A DNA stretch of 64,000 nucleotides from Medicago truncatula (lineage: Eukaryota; Streptophyta; Magnoliopsida; Fabales; Fabaceae): contig NC_053048.1 of NCBI RefSeq assembly GCF_003473485.1, forward strand, positions 51,271,755-51,335,754. The letters are read 5' to 3'. The stretch's first letter is position 1, and each line of letters starts with the position of its first letter. The position numbers were made by a program, and so were the translations under genes. The notes below the pieces were generated by a model. It saw nothing but the letters and a program-made list of their open reading frames with translations, was not told the DNA's origin and did no database searches. Of this stretch, positions 48,139-60,240 are shown piece by piece.

Positions 48139-49350
48139 GTTTTATTATAAGTAACATTAATCTACTAAGATCCTATGGTTTTGTCATAAGAAACTAAAGG
48201 GATGTGGACAAGAATAATGTGATTGATTCGGTTTGTGTTGTTGTGTTGTGTCTATATAGTGAATTGAATTGCTTTGCTTCCCAAGTTCCTAGTGTTGCAT
48301 ACATTTTGACACCTTCCCATTTTTCTCGAGTGAAAAATAGTCAAAACATTTTTTGGTGTTTTTTTATGAATATATTTTTTTTTTAATGGAATCACCGGCC
48401 AGAAAAACAAAAGGAATAAAAGTAAAGTGAAAAGTTAAAGGTTGTAGGCTTACCATTTACAAAATAAAAGTTTTAACAAATATTAAATTTTTTACTCAAA
48501 AAAATAAAATAAATTAAATTTGGTATGATGTGATTGTAATATATCTACTTCTAAATTCTAATTAACCCACTTTCATTGATCTCATGATGTCGATTTGTGA
48601 TCTTATAGTGTGTTGTTCTCAAAGATTCAATTTTTTCATATCAACTTTAATAGATTAATTTAACTTTTGAAAAAAAATTACATTTTTATATATGATAAAA
48701 ATGATTAGTAAAACACCCCAACTTTATTAAAGATTTACCATAAAATTTACTTAAAGCAGACTATCACTTTCCGAATTTCAAACGAAAGTTCAAGTCACAA
48801 CTGATAGGAAGAGAAGATATTTGTCCTGATCGTAATCTGTTAACTTAAATTTATTAATTGAGATTGATAAGTGATAGTGCTCATTTTTCCTATTAAAAAA
48901 AAAAGAGTAATCATATTTGAACATCCATTTGGTGACAACTTTTTATCTCATACTCACATTATTTTTACTTTATCCTCTATTGTTTCTCTATTGTTTTGAT
49001 TTTCGTACAAATACTTATTTTTTCTCTGTAAATTATAGTTGTCATATAAGTTGTCAATCAAATTGATTCTTGAAATAAGACTCCTCTAAAAAAAGAGTGA
49101 TAGTGCTCATCTTTATATTGTTCGGTGAATTGCTGACTTTATACGAGGCTTGTTTATCTTGTCAGTATTGCAGAATGCGTGTAACATAAACCAAAAAAAC
49201 ATTTGAAAATGTACCAAGATCATTTGGATGAACTTTTAAGATTCTCCTTAAAAAATGCTAAAATTTTATATTCTCCATTCAATGTATTTAGACATATTTG
49301 TCAAACAAAAAATGTATTTAGACATTTGTTCAATGTTTCTAGGGATACGC
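48139..49350. other. Intergenic upstream of NLA
   Basis: NLA leader and promoter followed by AT-rich DNA. The phrase GTGATAGTGCTCAT occurs twice (about 48871 and 49098). No gene or complete mobile element was recognised. Confidence 0.55.
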
Positions 49351-51377
49351 TGTAACAACAGCTCGATTTTCGCTAGATTTAATTTCAATTGTTTTAATGT
49401 GTGTTTATTTATGCTCGTACATGATTAATTGTCTATGTGTGTATTTTGATGGGTTTTCGTGTTAGAAAAGTATTTTTGTCATTCTGTGAGTAAGGGTAAT
49501 TTAGTATTTTTCATGGTGAGAGTTATTTTTAGTAATTCTAGTGAGAACCATTATTTTACTAAGTTACTAGTGTGGTAATTAATTTCGAACCGGTAATTAT
49601 TCGATAACTTTTAACCGTGAGTGGATAGAAACTTTGGGAGTTAGTTTATAAGAGTTTTGAGCCCATTAGACTTTAAGGGTTAACCCAATAGTGTGGACAC
49701 TATTTAAGCCTTAGTCTTTAAGAGAATTAGGGTTCACATTCATTTCACAAAATTTTGAGAAGATGTAGAGAGAGAAAAAGCAAGAGGAAGAAAAGAGGGT
49801 TGTAGAGAAAAACTTGAAGAACCAAGATGAGCTAGAGATTTTAGGAGCTTACTTGAAGCTTTTGCTAGGATTATTGCTTATTGAAGTAAAGGGGTTAGAT
49901 TTCAATCATAATCATTTAGTTGTAATCTTTTCCCTAATTCTATGCATAAGTGCTTATTTGAGATAAGTGATTATTGTGAACTTAATTGTTGAAATTCGTA
50001 CTCTAGTTGTAGTGATATGTTTCGGTATGTGAAATTGATGATAATTGAATTGTTGATGTAGAAATTGCATGTTCAAATGATATATAAATGGGTACTTTGT
50101 GAACTTTGTTCAAATTGGCGATATATGTTGTTGTTGATGAAATTGTAGAATTATGACTAGAATGGTGTTGTGATATGATAGTAATGATGAATTATGCTAT
50201 GGGTGTTAGAGATTACATGAGTTTATTCATGTTTGGTGTGTTGTTGAGTTTTGGTGAAAATGGTGAATTAAGTTGAATTGTGGTGTCGATGATTTTTAAT
50301 GAATGAAACAAGTTGATTATGATGAGTTATGATATAATGATTTTCTGTTTTTGGTTGTTGCTTGGTAATGAGAAATCGTTTTGGATAAAATTGGGATTTT
50401 GAGTAAAAGTTATTTTAAGTGTTTTTGGGAAATAAGTGATTCTGGGATAAGCTGTTTTGGAGATTTGAAAACCGGTTAAGTTTTTACGTACGAAATGGTA
50501 AAACCGGGAAAAAAAATCAAGACTGCACAGAGCTATAACGCAGGTCACTGGCTACTGTCTGCCCACGCCTGGGCGCAGCTTGCCAGCACCTGGGTGTAGG
50601 AAGACAGACCCTCATGGGTGACTGCCTTGTTGTGCCTTCGTTTGCGTGCTGTCAGGACTTCAGTTTTTGTGTTTTTTTACACATTTCTATTTTGAATTGG
50701 TTTTTGGTGTAAACATGAAAGTTTTAGATAATTTTGTTCCAATGGATTTGGTTTGACTTGAAAATGTTTTGTGGATTTTGATTTATGATGAAAACACTTC
50801 AAGTGGGTCTTGAAGAAATTTTAAGGAAATTTAGCATAACTATTTCCAAGTCAACTTAAACCTTAGGCTTTGTTCCCAAACTTCAAATTTGAGTATTAAG
50901 AGTCCTATTAGGATGTTTAAATGTAATTAACCTATGTCTTGTTGAATCTATTTGGTTTTGTTTTGAAAATGAATTGGTTTTGCATTATGGAATAAATAAT
51001 ACGAACTTGTTGTAGTTTTATGATTTTGATGATTTTGTCGTGGTCGGCCGGTGAAACGCATATGTATATTCAACTACACTCATATGTGATATAAGTGTAT
51101 ATATAGTCAAGGCCCTAGAGTTTATTTACTTGGTTTTGGTTAATTTGTCTCAATTATTTTAAAGTTGTAATATGAGAGACGAACTTTGTCGAAAATAATC
51201 TAAAGACCAAATACTTGGAAAATCTTTTGTGGATAGTTTGATATGATTATATGAAGATATGTGAATGATTACTATGTGTTGAATGTGATGTTTATTATAA
51301 GGTGTTGTATTTTCTCCTTTACTTGAAATTGTGAGAAATAATATGATGTTGTTGAATTATATGATGAAGTCGATGTT

Positions 51378-51531
51378 GGTGAATACATATATGTTGATTA
51401 ATTGTTATATTATTGGTGGATACATATATGTTGATTGATTGTGATATTGTTGGTCAATACATATATGTTGATTGATTGTGATATTATTGATGAATACATA
51501 TATGTTGTTTGTGAATGAATATATGTTAGTG
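51378..51531 (+). repeat. 37-bp tandem repeat, about four units
   Basis: TACATATATGTTG recurs at 51384, 51421, 51458 and 51495, exactly 37 bp apart, with units of the form TACATATATGTTGATTGATT followed by GTGATATTGTTGGTGAA. Confidence 0.88.
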
Positions 51532-51549
51532 AACGCATATATGATATTG

Positions 51550-51825
51550 GTGTGGTGAATTGTTTGTGTGAACATATGCGTTGTTGCTGAGACATAAGTT
51601 TGTGCATACATGACTGATGGTGACGAATTTTATATCCAATGTGGTGAATTGTTTGTGTGAACATATGCATTGTTGTTGAGACATATGTTTATGCATACAT
51701 GACTGATGGTGATGAATTTTATATCCAATATAGTGAATGGTTTGTGTGAACATATGCATTGTTGTCGAGTCATATGTTCATGCATTCATGACTGATGGTG
51801 ACAGATTTTATATCCAATTGAGGTG
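51550..51825 (+). repeat. 89-bp tandem repeat, three units
   Basis: GTGAAT...TGTTTGTGTGAACATATG recurs at 51557, 51646 and 51735, exactly 89 bp apart. Each unit contains CATACATGACTGATGGTGA and ends TTTTATATCCAAT. The open frames on the minus strand here are by-products of the repeat. Confidence 0.88.
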
Positions 51826-52589
51826 ATTATGATGTTCAGTTGACATCATGGGATGACGACCTAGACGTTGGTGAATGGTACCACATGCATGTAGAAGAGT
51901 CTAGAATATTGCATGCATTTGAGTAATTGATGAGTCGTTTCATAATTGAATATGTGACTTGATGAATTTGTGCATTGGTGGAATTCGGTGAATGTTGTGA
52001 TTTATGTGGATTTGGTGTATATGTACATTTGTGGATTTTGTTGACGGTTGTGAATAATTGAATTATGTTCTAATTGCATGTCTTACTTGCTTATGCTTAT
52101 ACACTTGGTGAATCTATTTGATGATAATTATTTTGGTAATAGTGATGAGGTGAGAATTGTATATGTGTATATATATGATGTGGTGTTTTCTTTGATAATG
52201 ATGATTAATTGCTTGTAACTTTGAAATGATGAATCGTATTTGTTGAGTTAAGTATGCTAAATGAAGAATAAGGTGAGTAATCCTTTCTTGATTGTTGTTG
52301 ATGAATGATGAGCTTATGTCGATGACTTGATTAATGATTGAATATGTTGCTATGCTATGTTAGTAATTTGATAGCTTGAAATGTATGTGATGGGGGATAA
52401 TAATCATGTTTATAATTTTTCCTCGTAAAAAGAATTTAACGGTGGTGGGTTGAGAGTCCAAAACAACTTTATATATATATATATTTGAAATAAAAACAAC
52501 AACTTTACATATACAACCAACTAATACATTATGAATTGCTACGTAAATTAAAAAAAAAAAAATTGATGTGGTGATTTCAAATGTTTTAA

Positions 52590-52942
52590 GGCAAAATTAC
52601 ACAATTAGTCCCTTAACTTAATTTTAGGTAACACTTTCGTCCTTTATTTTTTTTTTTTTTTTGTAACGATTTAGTCCTTTATATTATAAAATGACACTAT
52701 TTTATCATTTTTTATGAGATTTTTTCAATGAAATTTGATTTTCTAGGCTAGTATGATGAAGATTTACGTTTGTCTATGAGTTTGATGAATTTTTTTTTGG
52801 AATTTTTGATTATTTTTTTCATAAAAAGGATAACTATGTTGTTATTTTATAACATATAAAGGACTAAATTGTTACAAAAAAAAGATAAAGAACGAAAATG
52901 TTACCTAAAATTAAGTTAAGGGATTAATTGTGTAATTTTGCC
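52590..52942. mobile_element. Foldback MITE, Mutator-type, perfect 9-bp duplication
   Basis: Left end GGCAAAATTACACAATTAGT and right end its near-perfect reverse complement (ATTAATTGTGTAATTTTGCC). The arms pair further through CTTAACTTAATTTTAGGTAACA. Flanked by the perfect 9-bp direct repeat ATGTTTTAA (52581-52589 and 52943-52951). 353 bp, no coding capacity. Confidence 0.88.
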
Positions 52943-53201
52943 ATGTTTTAATTGGAGTGTGTGCAAATTTGTTTTGAACCGTCAACCCACCACCTTTAAA
53001 CTCCTAAAAAAATAGTGATTTTATTTTAATCTTCCTCCTAAGCAATTTTTGCGTTGACATAAAGATTTAGACATTTTATCTAGTCACATAAACAAAAAAA
53101 AATAAACATGATATAATCATTTAAAAATTAATTATTTTTTATATGTGTGAGCAAATGAAGTATCCAAATCCTTGTGTCCATCCAATAATTATTTTTCTCT
53201 C

Positions 53202-53380
53202 TGTTATGAAATAAAGCAAAAGGGCAGGACAATAGAGATAAAAAATATGAGAGTATATTGTATTTCCATGTGTTATTTTTACAATACAGTGTGAGTCATA
53301 TTTATAGGACATAAATAGATCCACCGACTAATCAGAGTCATAAAAACAAGGAAGGTTAAAAGAATGGAAATCCACTAACA
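53202..53380 (-). mobile_element. Possible short LTR remnant
   Basis: A 179-bp segment starting TGTTATG and ending ACTAACA holds a TATAAATA box on the minus strand (near 53300). A purine-rich stretch lies just beyond on the side expected for a polypurine tract. No coding part or target duplication was seen. Fossil, tentative. Confidence 0.4.
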
Positions 53381-53799
53381 ACTACTATCTCTCTCCCGAG
53401 TTATAAGTCATTTACAAAAAAAATAAAAATTCGCTATACAATATCTATGCAACATTAGCCTATATTTTTCCATCATACTATTTACTATTTTTTACTTCAT
53501 CTTCTTTAAATTCTCTTAAGATTTATTTGTTCCATGCCATTATTGAACAATAATTTTGTAAAATCACTTATAATTTATCTTTTCATACAAAATTAATTTT
53601 GATGAAAAATTTATTATATTTTTTAATCCATGTGAAATGTTCAAAATGACATATAATTTAAGATGGAGAGACTAATTTTTGCTATTAAAAAAAAAGTTAG
53701 CCCTTTTCTTAAAGAAAATTTAGCTATGTAAAGATAAAGGATAAGTGATACAAATAAATAAGATAAAAGATCCATAGTGTAATTTTGCCTTTGATTTAT

Positions 53800-54256
53800 T
53801 TGTAAAATGTAGCTTAGTGGGTGCTATTTGGAGAGAAGTTTTTAGGTGGTTTGGGGTGATATTACCTCTTTGTTTTGTTAGAGTTTTTGTTTGGATCTTC
53901 AAATAAAAAGTTGACGAAAGGTTCTTTTAATATGGCATTCGGTTCTTTAAGTGGTTTAAAAAGCTAGAAATGACCTCATCTTCCGCGCTAAGAAGTATTT
54001 GCTCAAAGAGATTATTTATGATGTGAAGCACCTCTTATGGGTTGGTTTACGGGGAGGAAGTAAAGTACTTCTTTGTGTTTTTTTGAGTGGTTCTCGAACC
54101 CATTTCTTTATTTTAGTAGATAGAGCGAGACTTTTTGGTTTGAGTAATGATATTCATACAATTTTTTGAGATAATTTTTGGGACAATCTTGTTGTTTTCT
54201 GTTGTACAAATATTATTTCTCTTATGATTTTGTTGGCTGGTTAAAAAAAAAAAAAA
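53800..54256 (+). mobile_element. 5'-truncated LINE, 3' end with A-tail
   Basis: Around 53933-54060 a frame reads LLIWHSV then KARNDLIFRAKKYLLKEIIYDVKHLLW, matching the C-terminal region of plant LINE reverse transcriptase proteins (the IWHA...VWKARND block). The segment ends with GTTGGCTGGTT followed by a run of 14 A residues at about 54243-54256, as expected of a LINE tail. The frame has stops and the 5' part is missing. Confidence 0.6.
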
Positions 54257-55958
54257 TTTTGATACTATCTTCTTACCAGACCACTAGACTAGATTTTATC
54301 TTCTGATGGATTTTGTTTACAAAATAATGATAAAGTAGCGGTATAAGCATTACAAGGAAAATATTTGGGTGACCGGTGACTTTTGTAACCTTGTATTTTA
54401 GATTAAAGAAAATGATAGATAAATAATTAAAATAAATTATTTTAATAAAAAAAGAATTATTAATTAAGATAAAGATAGAGACAAAATAACTAAAATTATC
54501 AAATACTACAAAGTCACACAAATGTAACCCGAATCTGTAAAAAGTGCTATAGACGGCAAATAAATAAATGAATACAGCGAGTGTCACTCTGAAAGGTTTC
54601 TACTTTCTATCCTTAGGTGCACTTTTTGGTGGGACAGTGACGTTGAAGTGCTCCACGACGCTTTCCTCCCCGTTTATATATTTTTTTTTATTTTGGTTAC
54701 CAACTTTAGCATTGATCATATTGTCATTGACATTTGCTGTTCTCATCTCCAGTGATGTTTATCCAAATTTTACAGTTGTATGTTATGTTCACATATAAAG
54801 CAAACATGTTACGAACTTGGAAATTGGAATTCATTTGTTATATTAGAAAAAGTTTAAAAGCACTCATGGCCCTCTTAAATTATTTAGAGAGAATCAAATC
54901 TAAAATCTTGAGGAGGAGTATACTCTCAGGTTCCAAACCAATATCACTAAGCCAATTCAAATAGGTTCATCTAATTTCACACTTTATCCTTGTTAATTTA
55001 TCAAATTAAGTATCACTAATTTTTGCTAATAACTAATTTTACACTTTAATTTAATATTGTTTATTGTCGCTCATCTCTGAATTAGTCCATGAAATGTGTT
55101 AAATCAATTTTAAAAGTTTAACCTTATAATTTTAAGTGACGTATCACTAATTTTTGCTAATAACTAAGACTTGTTCTTTGTCTTAATCTTTTGCCAAGTG
55201 AGGTTGCTCAAATATCACAAAACCTCAATTACAAACCATTGCGTAATTGTATATTTGGCATGTCGAGTGTCGACATTCAAATTCATTTTTGCTCACCCAT
55301 GTCGACACCGCACATAGAAAAATCTTGCCGATGTTGAGGTATGGGGGATGTACCATACTTAATTTAAATATATATATTATGGTTTTTGTTTATTCAGAAT
55401 TAAGCAAAAGAAATCACTGTCTTAACAAATATATATAATATTTAGGGACAGTACATGGTAGGATCACTACCAATTACCAATTCATTTCAAAAAGGCAGCG
55501 AATAAAGTTTTAAGTGCAATTTTCCCACCTTCACACTACTAATAGGAAGGAAATTAACGAGGTAAATAGCGTCCAACTTAAAAGAATATATACGACCAGT
55601 TCGATAAAAAATAAAAATATAATTATACATGACCAATAAAATAGTTGATTTGCTGGCCTGTCATGATTTTTTAATGGAAGAACTTACTGGTGCTAGATGA
55701 ACAAAAAATTAAGATTGTCGTATTGGATGAGCACTGATGCCTAATAGATAAATGCCATATATAGTGTACAAAATAAATAAATATTGCGCACGAAAGAGAG
55801 TTGACATTGTAAAAATAATAATAACGAGGAAATGAAAATATGAAGGTGTCCATGTCATTTGAGTTGAATCTAAGTACAACCCTACAAAATTTATTTGCAG
55901 GCTTTATTTCACCACTCAAATGTGAACCAATTTCAATACACCCTCTTAGGACCATGAT
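54257..55958. other. Intergenic, no gene recognised
   Basis: AT-rich. A hydrophobic 76-codon frame at 54568-54798 has no recognised family. The phrase TATCACTAATTTTTGCTAATAACTAA occurs at about 55010 and 55142. A foldback around 55260-55320 uses TGTCGA(G/C)-type phrases. No supported gene. Confidence 0.5.
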
Positions 55959-57240
55959 TGTTGGGACAATTTGAGGTTTCATGAAATAGTGAAAATAAAA
56001 CTTATAGAGAAAGAAAGAAAAGAGAGATATGGAATAAAGCTTTGCAAACTTGTTTTGAATTGAAGGGAATGAATATACTACAATTGTGTTGATTATTGTG
56101 CTTATATACAAAGACAAATCAATCAACGAACTAGCTAAAAATCTTAACGAACTTCTAACTGCCTTGACAGACAAGCAACTGACTTGTCTCAAACAATCAA
56201 ACTAAAAACTATGGGAATTAAACACTCACTCCTCATAATTCATGTTTGCTAGTTTTCTCATTCCATAAGCTCTTCAACTCTTCAAACCTTGCTTTCTTCA
56301 AAGGTATCGTGAGAATATCTACAAGTTCTAGCCGATTTTTATTTCTATCCTATCCTTATTTACTTGTTCTCTAAGAAAATGACATCTTCTCTCGATATGT
56401 TTGCTCCTACCAAGACTCATAGGATGATTGGCTGGATTATATTGCTTATTTGTTATCAACGAACAACTTCATCTTATATCCACAATGCTTGAGAGGCTGC
56501 ATAGGAAGCTCCTACATACTCAGCTTTACAAGAGAATAATGCTATGTATTTTTTTTTACAATAATAAAACGATATTCATTCGTTCAAATTGATAGAGTGC
56601 ATTAGATACAATCACATGTTCAGCATCGCTAAAAACATAAAGGTGAATATGCGAACAAACACCAATTAATAGCATACAACAACGAAATGTCTACAAATAA
56701 TATGATAAAATATAAGTGACCTGAATACCTAACCTTCCAAATCTGTCGATATGTTGACACCCAAATTATTGATTGAATTTGTAATTGACTTAAGCCGATC
56801 TTTTAATAGAAACCAAACAAATACACAACAAAATGTGAAATCAAACAACGTCGCAGAAGACGACGAACAATACAACGACGCACTCAGACGATGAAATCAC
56901 GAAGAAAAAAACACAGGAAAAAGTTTGGTATATGTGGAAACCACTTATTTAGATTGAAAGAAAGAGAAAAAAGACGTGAAGGATGATTATAGGTCAAAAA
57001 TGACTTAAAACTATCCCTCCTCAATGAGTGAAGAAGAAGAGAACTTGAAGAGAAGATGAAATTTTTCTCACCGGAAAGCCAAGGCCGGCTATCAAGAGAA
57101 TAATGCTATTATTCCCTACTTCTTTGAGCTTCGTGATATTGGAGCTCTCCTATCACGAAGAAGTAGCTTGTTGTGCTCTACTTGTCATCTTGGACGGTTC
57201 TCCCAATCTGAATCTGAATAGCCATAATATCGAGGCACCA
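55959..57240 (-). mobile_element. Copia remnant: 3' LTR plus RNase H piece
   Basis: Fossil, minus orientation. LTR at 55959-56224 (266 bp, TGTTTAATTCCC ... GTCCCAACA read on the minus strand), preceded in that sense by a purine-rich tract (TATGAGGAGTGAG). Beyond it lies RNase H-like sequence (EYV-ASYAA type block, and near 57220 a GYSDSDW-type block). The remainder of the element is absent and the piece is broken several times. A separate retroposon (56546-57092) has inserted into it. Confidence 0.65.
56546..57092 (-). mobile_element. Retroposon insertion (LINE/SINE type) with A-tail and 17-bp target duplication
   Basis: The element of 547 bp is flanked by perfect 17-bp direct repeats CAAGAGAATAATGCTAT (56529-56545 and 57093-57109). 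On the minus strand it ends GTTTTATTATTGTAAAAAAAAATAC, an A-tail. This is the signature of target-primed reverse transcription. No protein domain was recognised, so it is either a severely 5'-truncated LINE or a SINE-like element. It split the RNase H region of the Copia remnant. Confidence 0.78.
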
Positions 57241-57722
57241 AACTTTTAGGCATCAAATTTTCAATTTTTGGTTCTTCATTTGGTAAATACATAGTAATAT
57301 TTTAAAATAATTTCCACGACCCAACAACACTTTCTTTTCTTTTTTATTTCTTCAAAAAAAAAAAAAACACTTTCTTTTTTATCAGCGTCTAATTTTTAAG
57401 ATCAAAATGGAATCTCGAAAGTGTTTAAGACCGCCTTAAGATTACAGCTCTCCATATTAATATAAAAAACAACAACTAATTTATTGGAACAATTGAACAG
57501 ACATTTTTTCTCCTGATAAAGCATGTAAATTAGTATATGTAAATTTATTAATTGCCTAAATTATTTCGTGTACCAAAAAAAAATTCATTTCACGTGAACA
57601 TGTACTGTAGAATCACTTCATAATTTTATTTAGCTATACTTTAGTTCAATTTAACTCAATTTTGTCTTATCTATAATATAACGTATGATTTTATTTTATT
57701 TTAACTAAACCTTTTTGTTTTT

Positions 57723-58002
57723 GGCTTAATAACAGTTTTCGTCTCCTAACTTTTACGAAGTTGCGATTTTGACCCCTAAAAAAAAATGCTACAAAACAGC
57801 TTCCTAAGTTTTGCAACTGTAACAGTTTTGACCCCAAGACCAATTTTTGGTTAAAAAAAATAACATGTGGCACCTCACTTAGGGTGACATGTCAGCATAG
57901 ACCGAGTCAAAATTGGTCTTGAAGCCAAAACTGTCACAAATGCAAAACTTAGGAGGCAGTTTTGTAATTTTTTTTTTTAGGGGATTAAAACTGCTATTAA
58001 CC
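57723..58002. mobile_element. Foldback MITE, Mutator-type, perfect 9-bp duplication
   Basis: Ends GGCTTAATAACAGTTTT (57723) and, on the minus strand from 58002, GGTTAATAGCAGTTTT. The arms pair further through CCTAAGTTTTGCA and TGCAAAACTTAGG, and through GACCAATTTT and AAAATTGGTC. Flanked by the perfect 9-bp repeat TTTGTTTTT (57714-57722 and 58003-58011). 280 bp, non-coding. Confidence 0.88.
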
Positions 58003-58571
58003 TTTGTTTTTAGGGATATTTTCACAAAAACCTAGTTATAGATAAAGTTGTACCTGGTTACAACCTTTCTATATGAATATTATCTAAAACGAACATATGC
58101 ATATATACCTACCATTCTGGTCTTTAAAGATGCTTTTTATAAAGTGATCCACCAAGAAATTAATAGAGACTTTTACCAAACGAAAGAATATTATGAAAGA
58201 GAAAATAAGTAGTAAATTGACATTGTTGGAGTGTTGAAGGCCTTGGAACAGGTTTGTTTCGAGTTACGACTAAATAGTTTGATCCATTAATTCCAGCTCG
58301 AGCTAGTAAAGTCTAGAATTAGATAGAACAGAATCCCGAATAGTGCGTGCTACGTAAACAAACCAATTCAAATGCTTCATCATTAGTATTTTTTGTGGTA
58401 TACGTAGTTACGTAACTTTTGATGCTCCGAATATGAATAAATTCAATTCAACACCACTTGTTCTCTCATAGTTATTAGTTACATATATAACATATTGCAC
58501 CATTAACAATTAATAATAAGTATAAAATAGCATTATACTATTAATAGATTGAAGATACAAGATCTATCATC

Positions 58572-60240
58572 ATGGCTCAAGTTTCAGATAAGCAAGTGAT
58601 GGTGGTCGGAGTCGACGACAGCGAATTTAGCACATACGCTCTTGAATGGACTCTGGATCATTTGGTTACTACACTTCCCAATCCAATCTTCAAACTTGTT
58701 CTTGTTTTTGCCAAACCTTCTCCTTCTACTAATGTTGGCTTCGTAGGCCCCGGTATGTTTATATATGTTGTTTGTTCTTCATTATGATATTTCATTTTAA
58801 ATGTGATGTTGTTTTGTTGATGATGATTTTGTAACAATGTTTATTCAGCGGGAGCCGCTGAGATATTACCTATTGTGGAGGCCGATTTGAAAAGAACTGC
58901 TACTATTGTTATTGAAAGAGCTCAAGAAATCTGCACCAAGAGATCGGTATTTTTAATATTCTCTCATTTTCTATTTTCGATGTTCATGCTAATTAATATG
59001 AGAAATGAAGGTTGCATGTAACATGAGAAATGGTTAAGGGAAAGTTTTGCAGTTTTCACTTTTCAATGGAATATAGAGGAGTGGATTGGTGGAAAGTTAT
59101 TTTTGGAGTTTGGTGAAAAGATGAATAAGAGTGAAAATTCATCATTTCAAACCACTTCCACTAGCCCTGTTCTTCCTTTGTTTAATGAAAGAAAGAACTA
59201 ATCCTTAGTTCCTAAGCAAATGCAAAGTTGCATTTTACGCTTGATTATTTTTGTTAATGGCTTCAAATGCTTAATAAGTGTAATGAATATCGAGGCCTAA
59301 CTCATCTATACAAAACCGGCTTGTACGGTGACTCTTTATAAACTCTTCTCAAGAATCTCATCTATCCGATGTGGGACTAAATCCCACCCGAGTGTTGGCC
59401 GCTAACACACACCCTCACGCTTCAGCCCAGCCCCCTGAAGCGTGGACGATGCAAGCCCGACTTGTACGGTTAGGAGTGCCTCCCTTTTATAAACTCTTAT
59501 TCATTAATCATAAGGACTAAATCCCACCCGAGTGTTAGCCACTAACAATAAGCTCGTCTGGGATGTGTAATTATTTACAGTATTTATTTGATTTTACTTC
59601 ATTTTTTGATGGTCTCAGAATCAAAGTTCAATATATCTGAACTAGCTTTTTCTTTATATCAGGTAAAAGACGTAGTAGTGGAAGTTGTGGATGGAGATGC
59701 TAGAAATGTTCTCTGTGATGCTGTGGACAAGCACCATGCTTCTATTTTGGTTGTAGGTAGTCATGGTTACGGAGCTATAAAAAGGTATGTGTTCATTCAG
59801 ATCCCAATTATCATGCTATTGCATTGCGATAATAGCTTTAAAGGAGTCTGATAAATACTTATACTGGTACTTTCTAGTATTATCGAGCTATGAAGCACTG
59901 ACATTGAACACCATTGACGCATTGACATTGATAATAAGTTAAGAAAATATAAATAATTTAATTTAATATCATTTGTTAGTTTCATGTCATTGTTGAACAC
60001 TCACAATGTCAGACACTGGACACACCTTCAACCTAAGGTGTCGGGGCTACATACTTTTCAAGTGAACCAATATAATCTCAAACTTATGGTCACGATATTT
60101 GTTTTTCAAATCTGTTAATTCACTTATGCTTTGAAACTGCATTTATTTGCAGGGCTGTTTTAGGTAGTGTAAGTGACTATTGTGCTCATCATGCTCATTG
60201 CACTGTGATGATCGTGAAGAAGCCAAAACCCAAACACTGA
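58572..60240 (+). CDS. Universal stress protein (UspA domain), four exons
   Basis: Small soluble UspA-fold protein of the plant USP family, generally linked to stress responses; the exact role is unknown. Exons: 58572-58752, 58849-58946, 59663-59784 and 60153-60240, giving 162 residues. Visible signatures: the beta-1 strand MVVGVDDSEFSTYALEWTL (10-28), HLVTTLPNPIFKLVLVFA, VEVVDGDARNVLCDAVDKHHASILVVGSHGYG, and the ATP-binding motif G-x2-G-x9-G-S at residues 125-139 (GSHG ... LGSV). The C-terminus is VMIVKKPKPKH. The intact G-x2-G-x9-G(S/T) motif suggests an ATP-binding type. Intron 2 holds a duplicated repeat and intron 3 a MITE. Confidence 0.92.
59283..59550 (+). repeat. Direct duplication in USP intron 2
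   Basis: Two similar blocks: CGGCTTGTACGGT ... TTTATAAACTCTT ... GGACTAAATCCCACCCGAGTGTTGGCC (about 59319-59403), and CGACTTGTACGGT ... TTTATAAACTCTT ... GGACTAAATCCCACCCGAGTGTTAGCC (about 59458-59541). The GATGTGGGACTAAATCCCACC motif is common in legume repeats, so this is probably mobile-element derived. Confidence 0.6.
59889..60053. mobile_element. MITE copy 2 (GTGTCGGTG family), in USP intron 3
   Basis: Begins TATGAAGCACTGACA and ends GTGTCGGGGCTACATA, with the inverted-end pattern and the CACTGACATTG interior of the copy at 32859-33033. No target duplication could be read. Confidence 0.65.

Larger units (their letters stand above)
49351..52440 (+). mobile_element. Probable long LTR remnant of a Gypsy-type retrotransposon
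   Basis: Fossil candidate. It starts TGTAACAACAGC, has a promoter-like block (CACTATTTAAGCC near 49700), and continues without coding capacity for about 3 kb of TG- and GA-rich sequence with internal tandem repeats. Long, non-coding, TGTAACA-starting LTRs with such subrepeats occur in legume Gypsy elements. The 3' end and a partner LTR were not found, so its extent and family are uncertain. Confidence 0.4.

Noticed and set aside
51405-51759. Three overlapping minus-strand frames with repeated MHMFTQTIHH-like peptides
   Set aside because: They are produced by the 37-bp and 89-bp tandem repeats, not by a gene.
54568-54798. Hydrophobic 76-codon plus-strand frame
   Set aside because: No recognised family, no conserved partner exons, and AT-rich composition; insufficient support for a gene.
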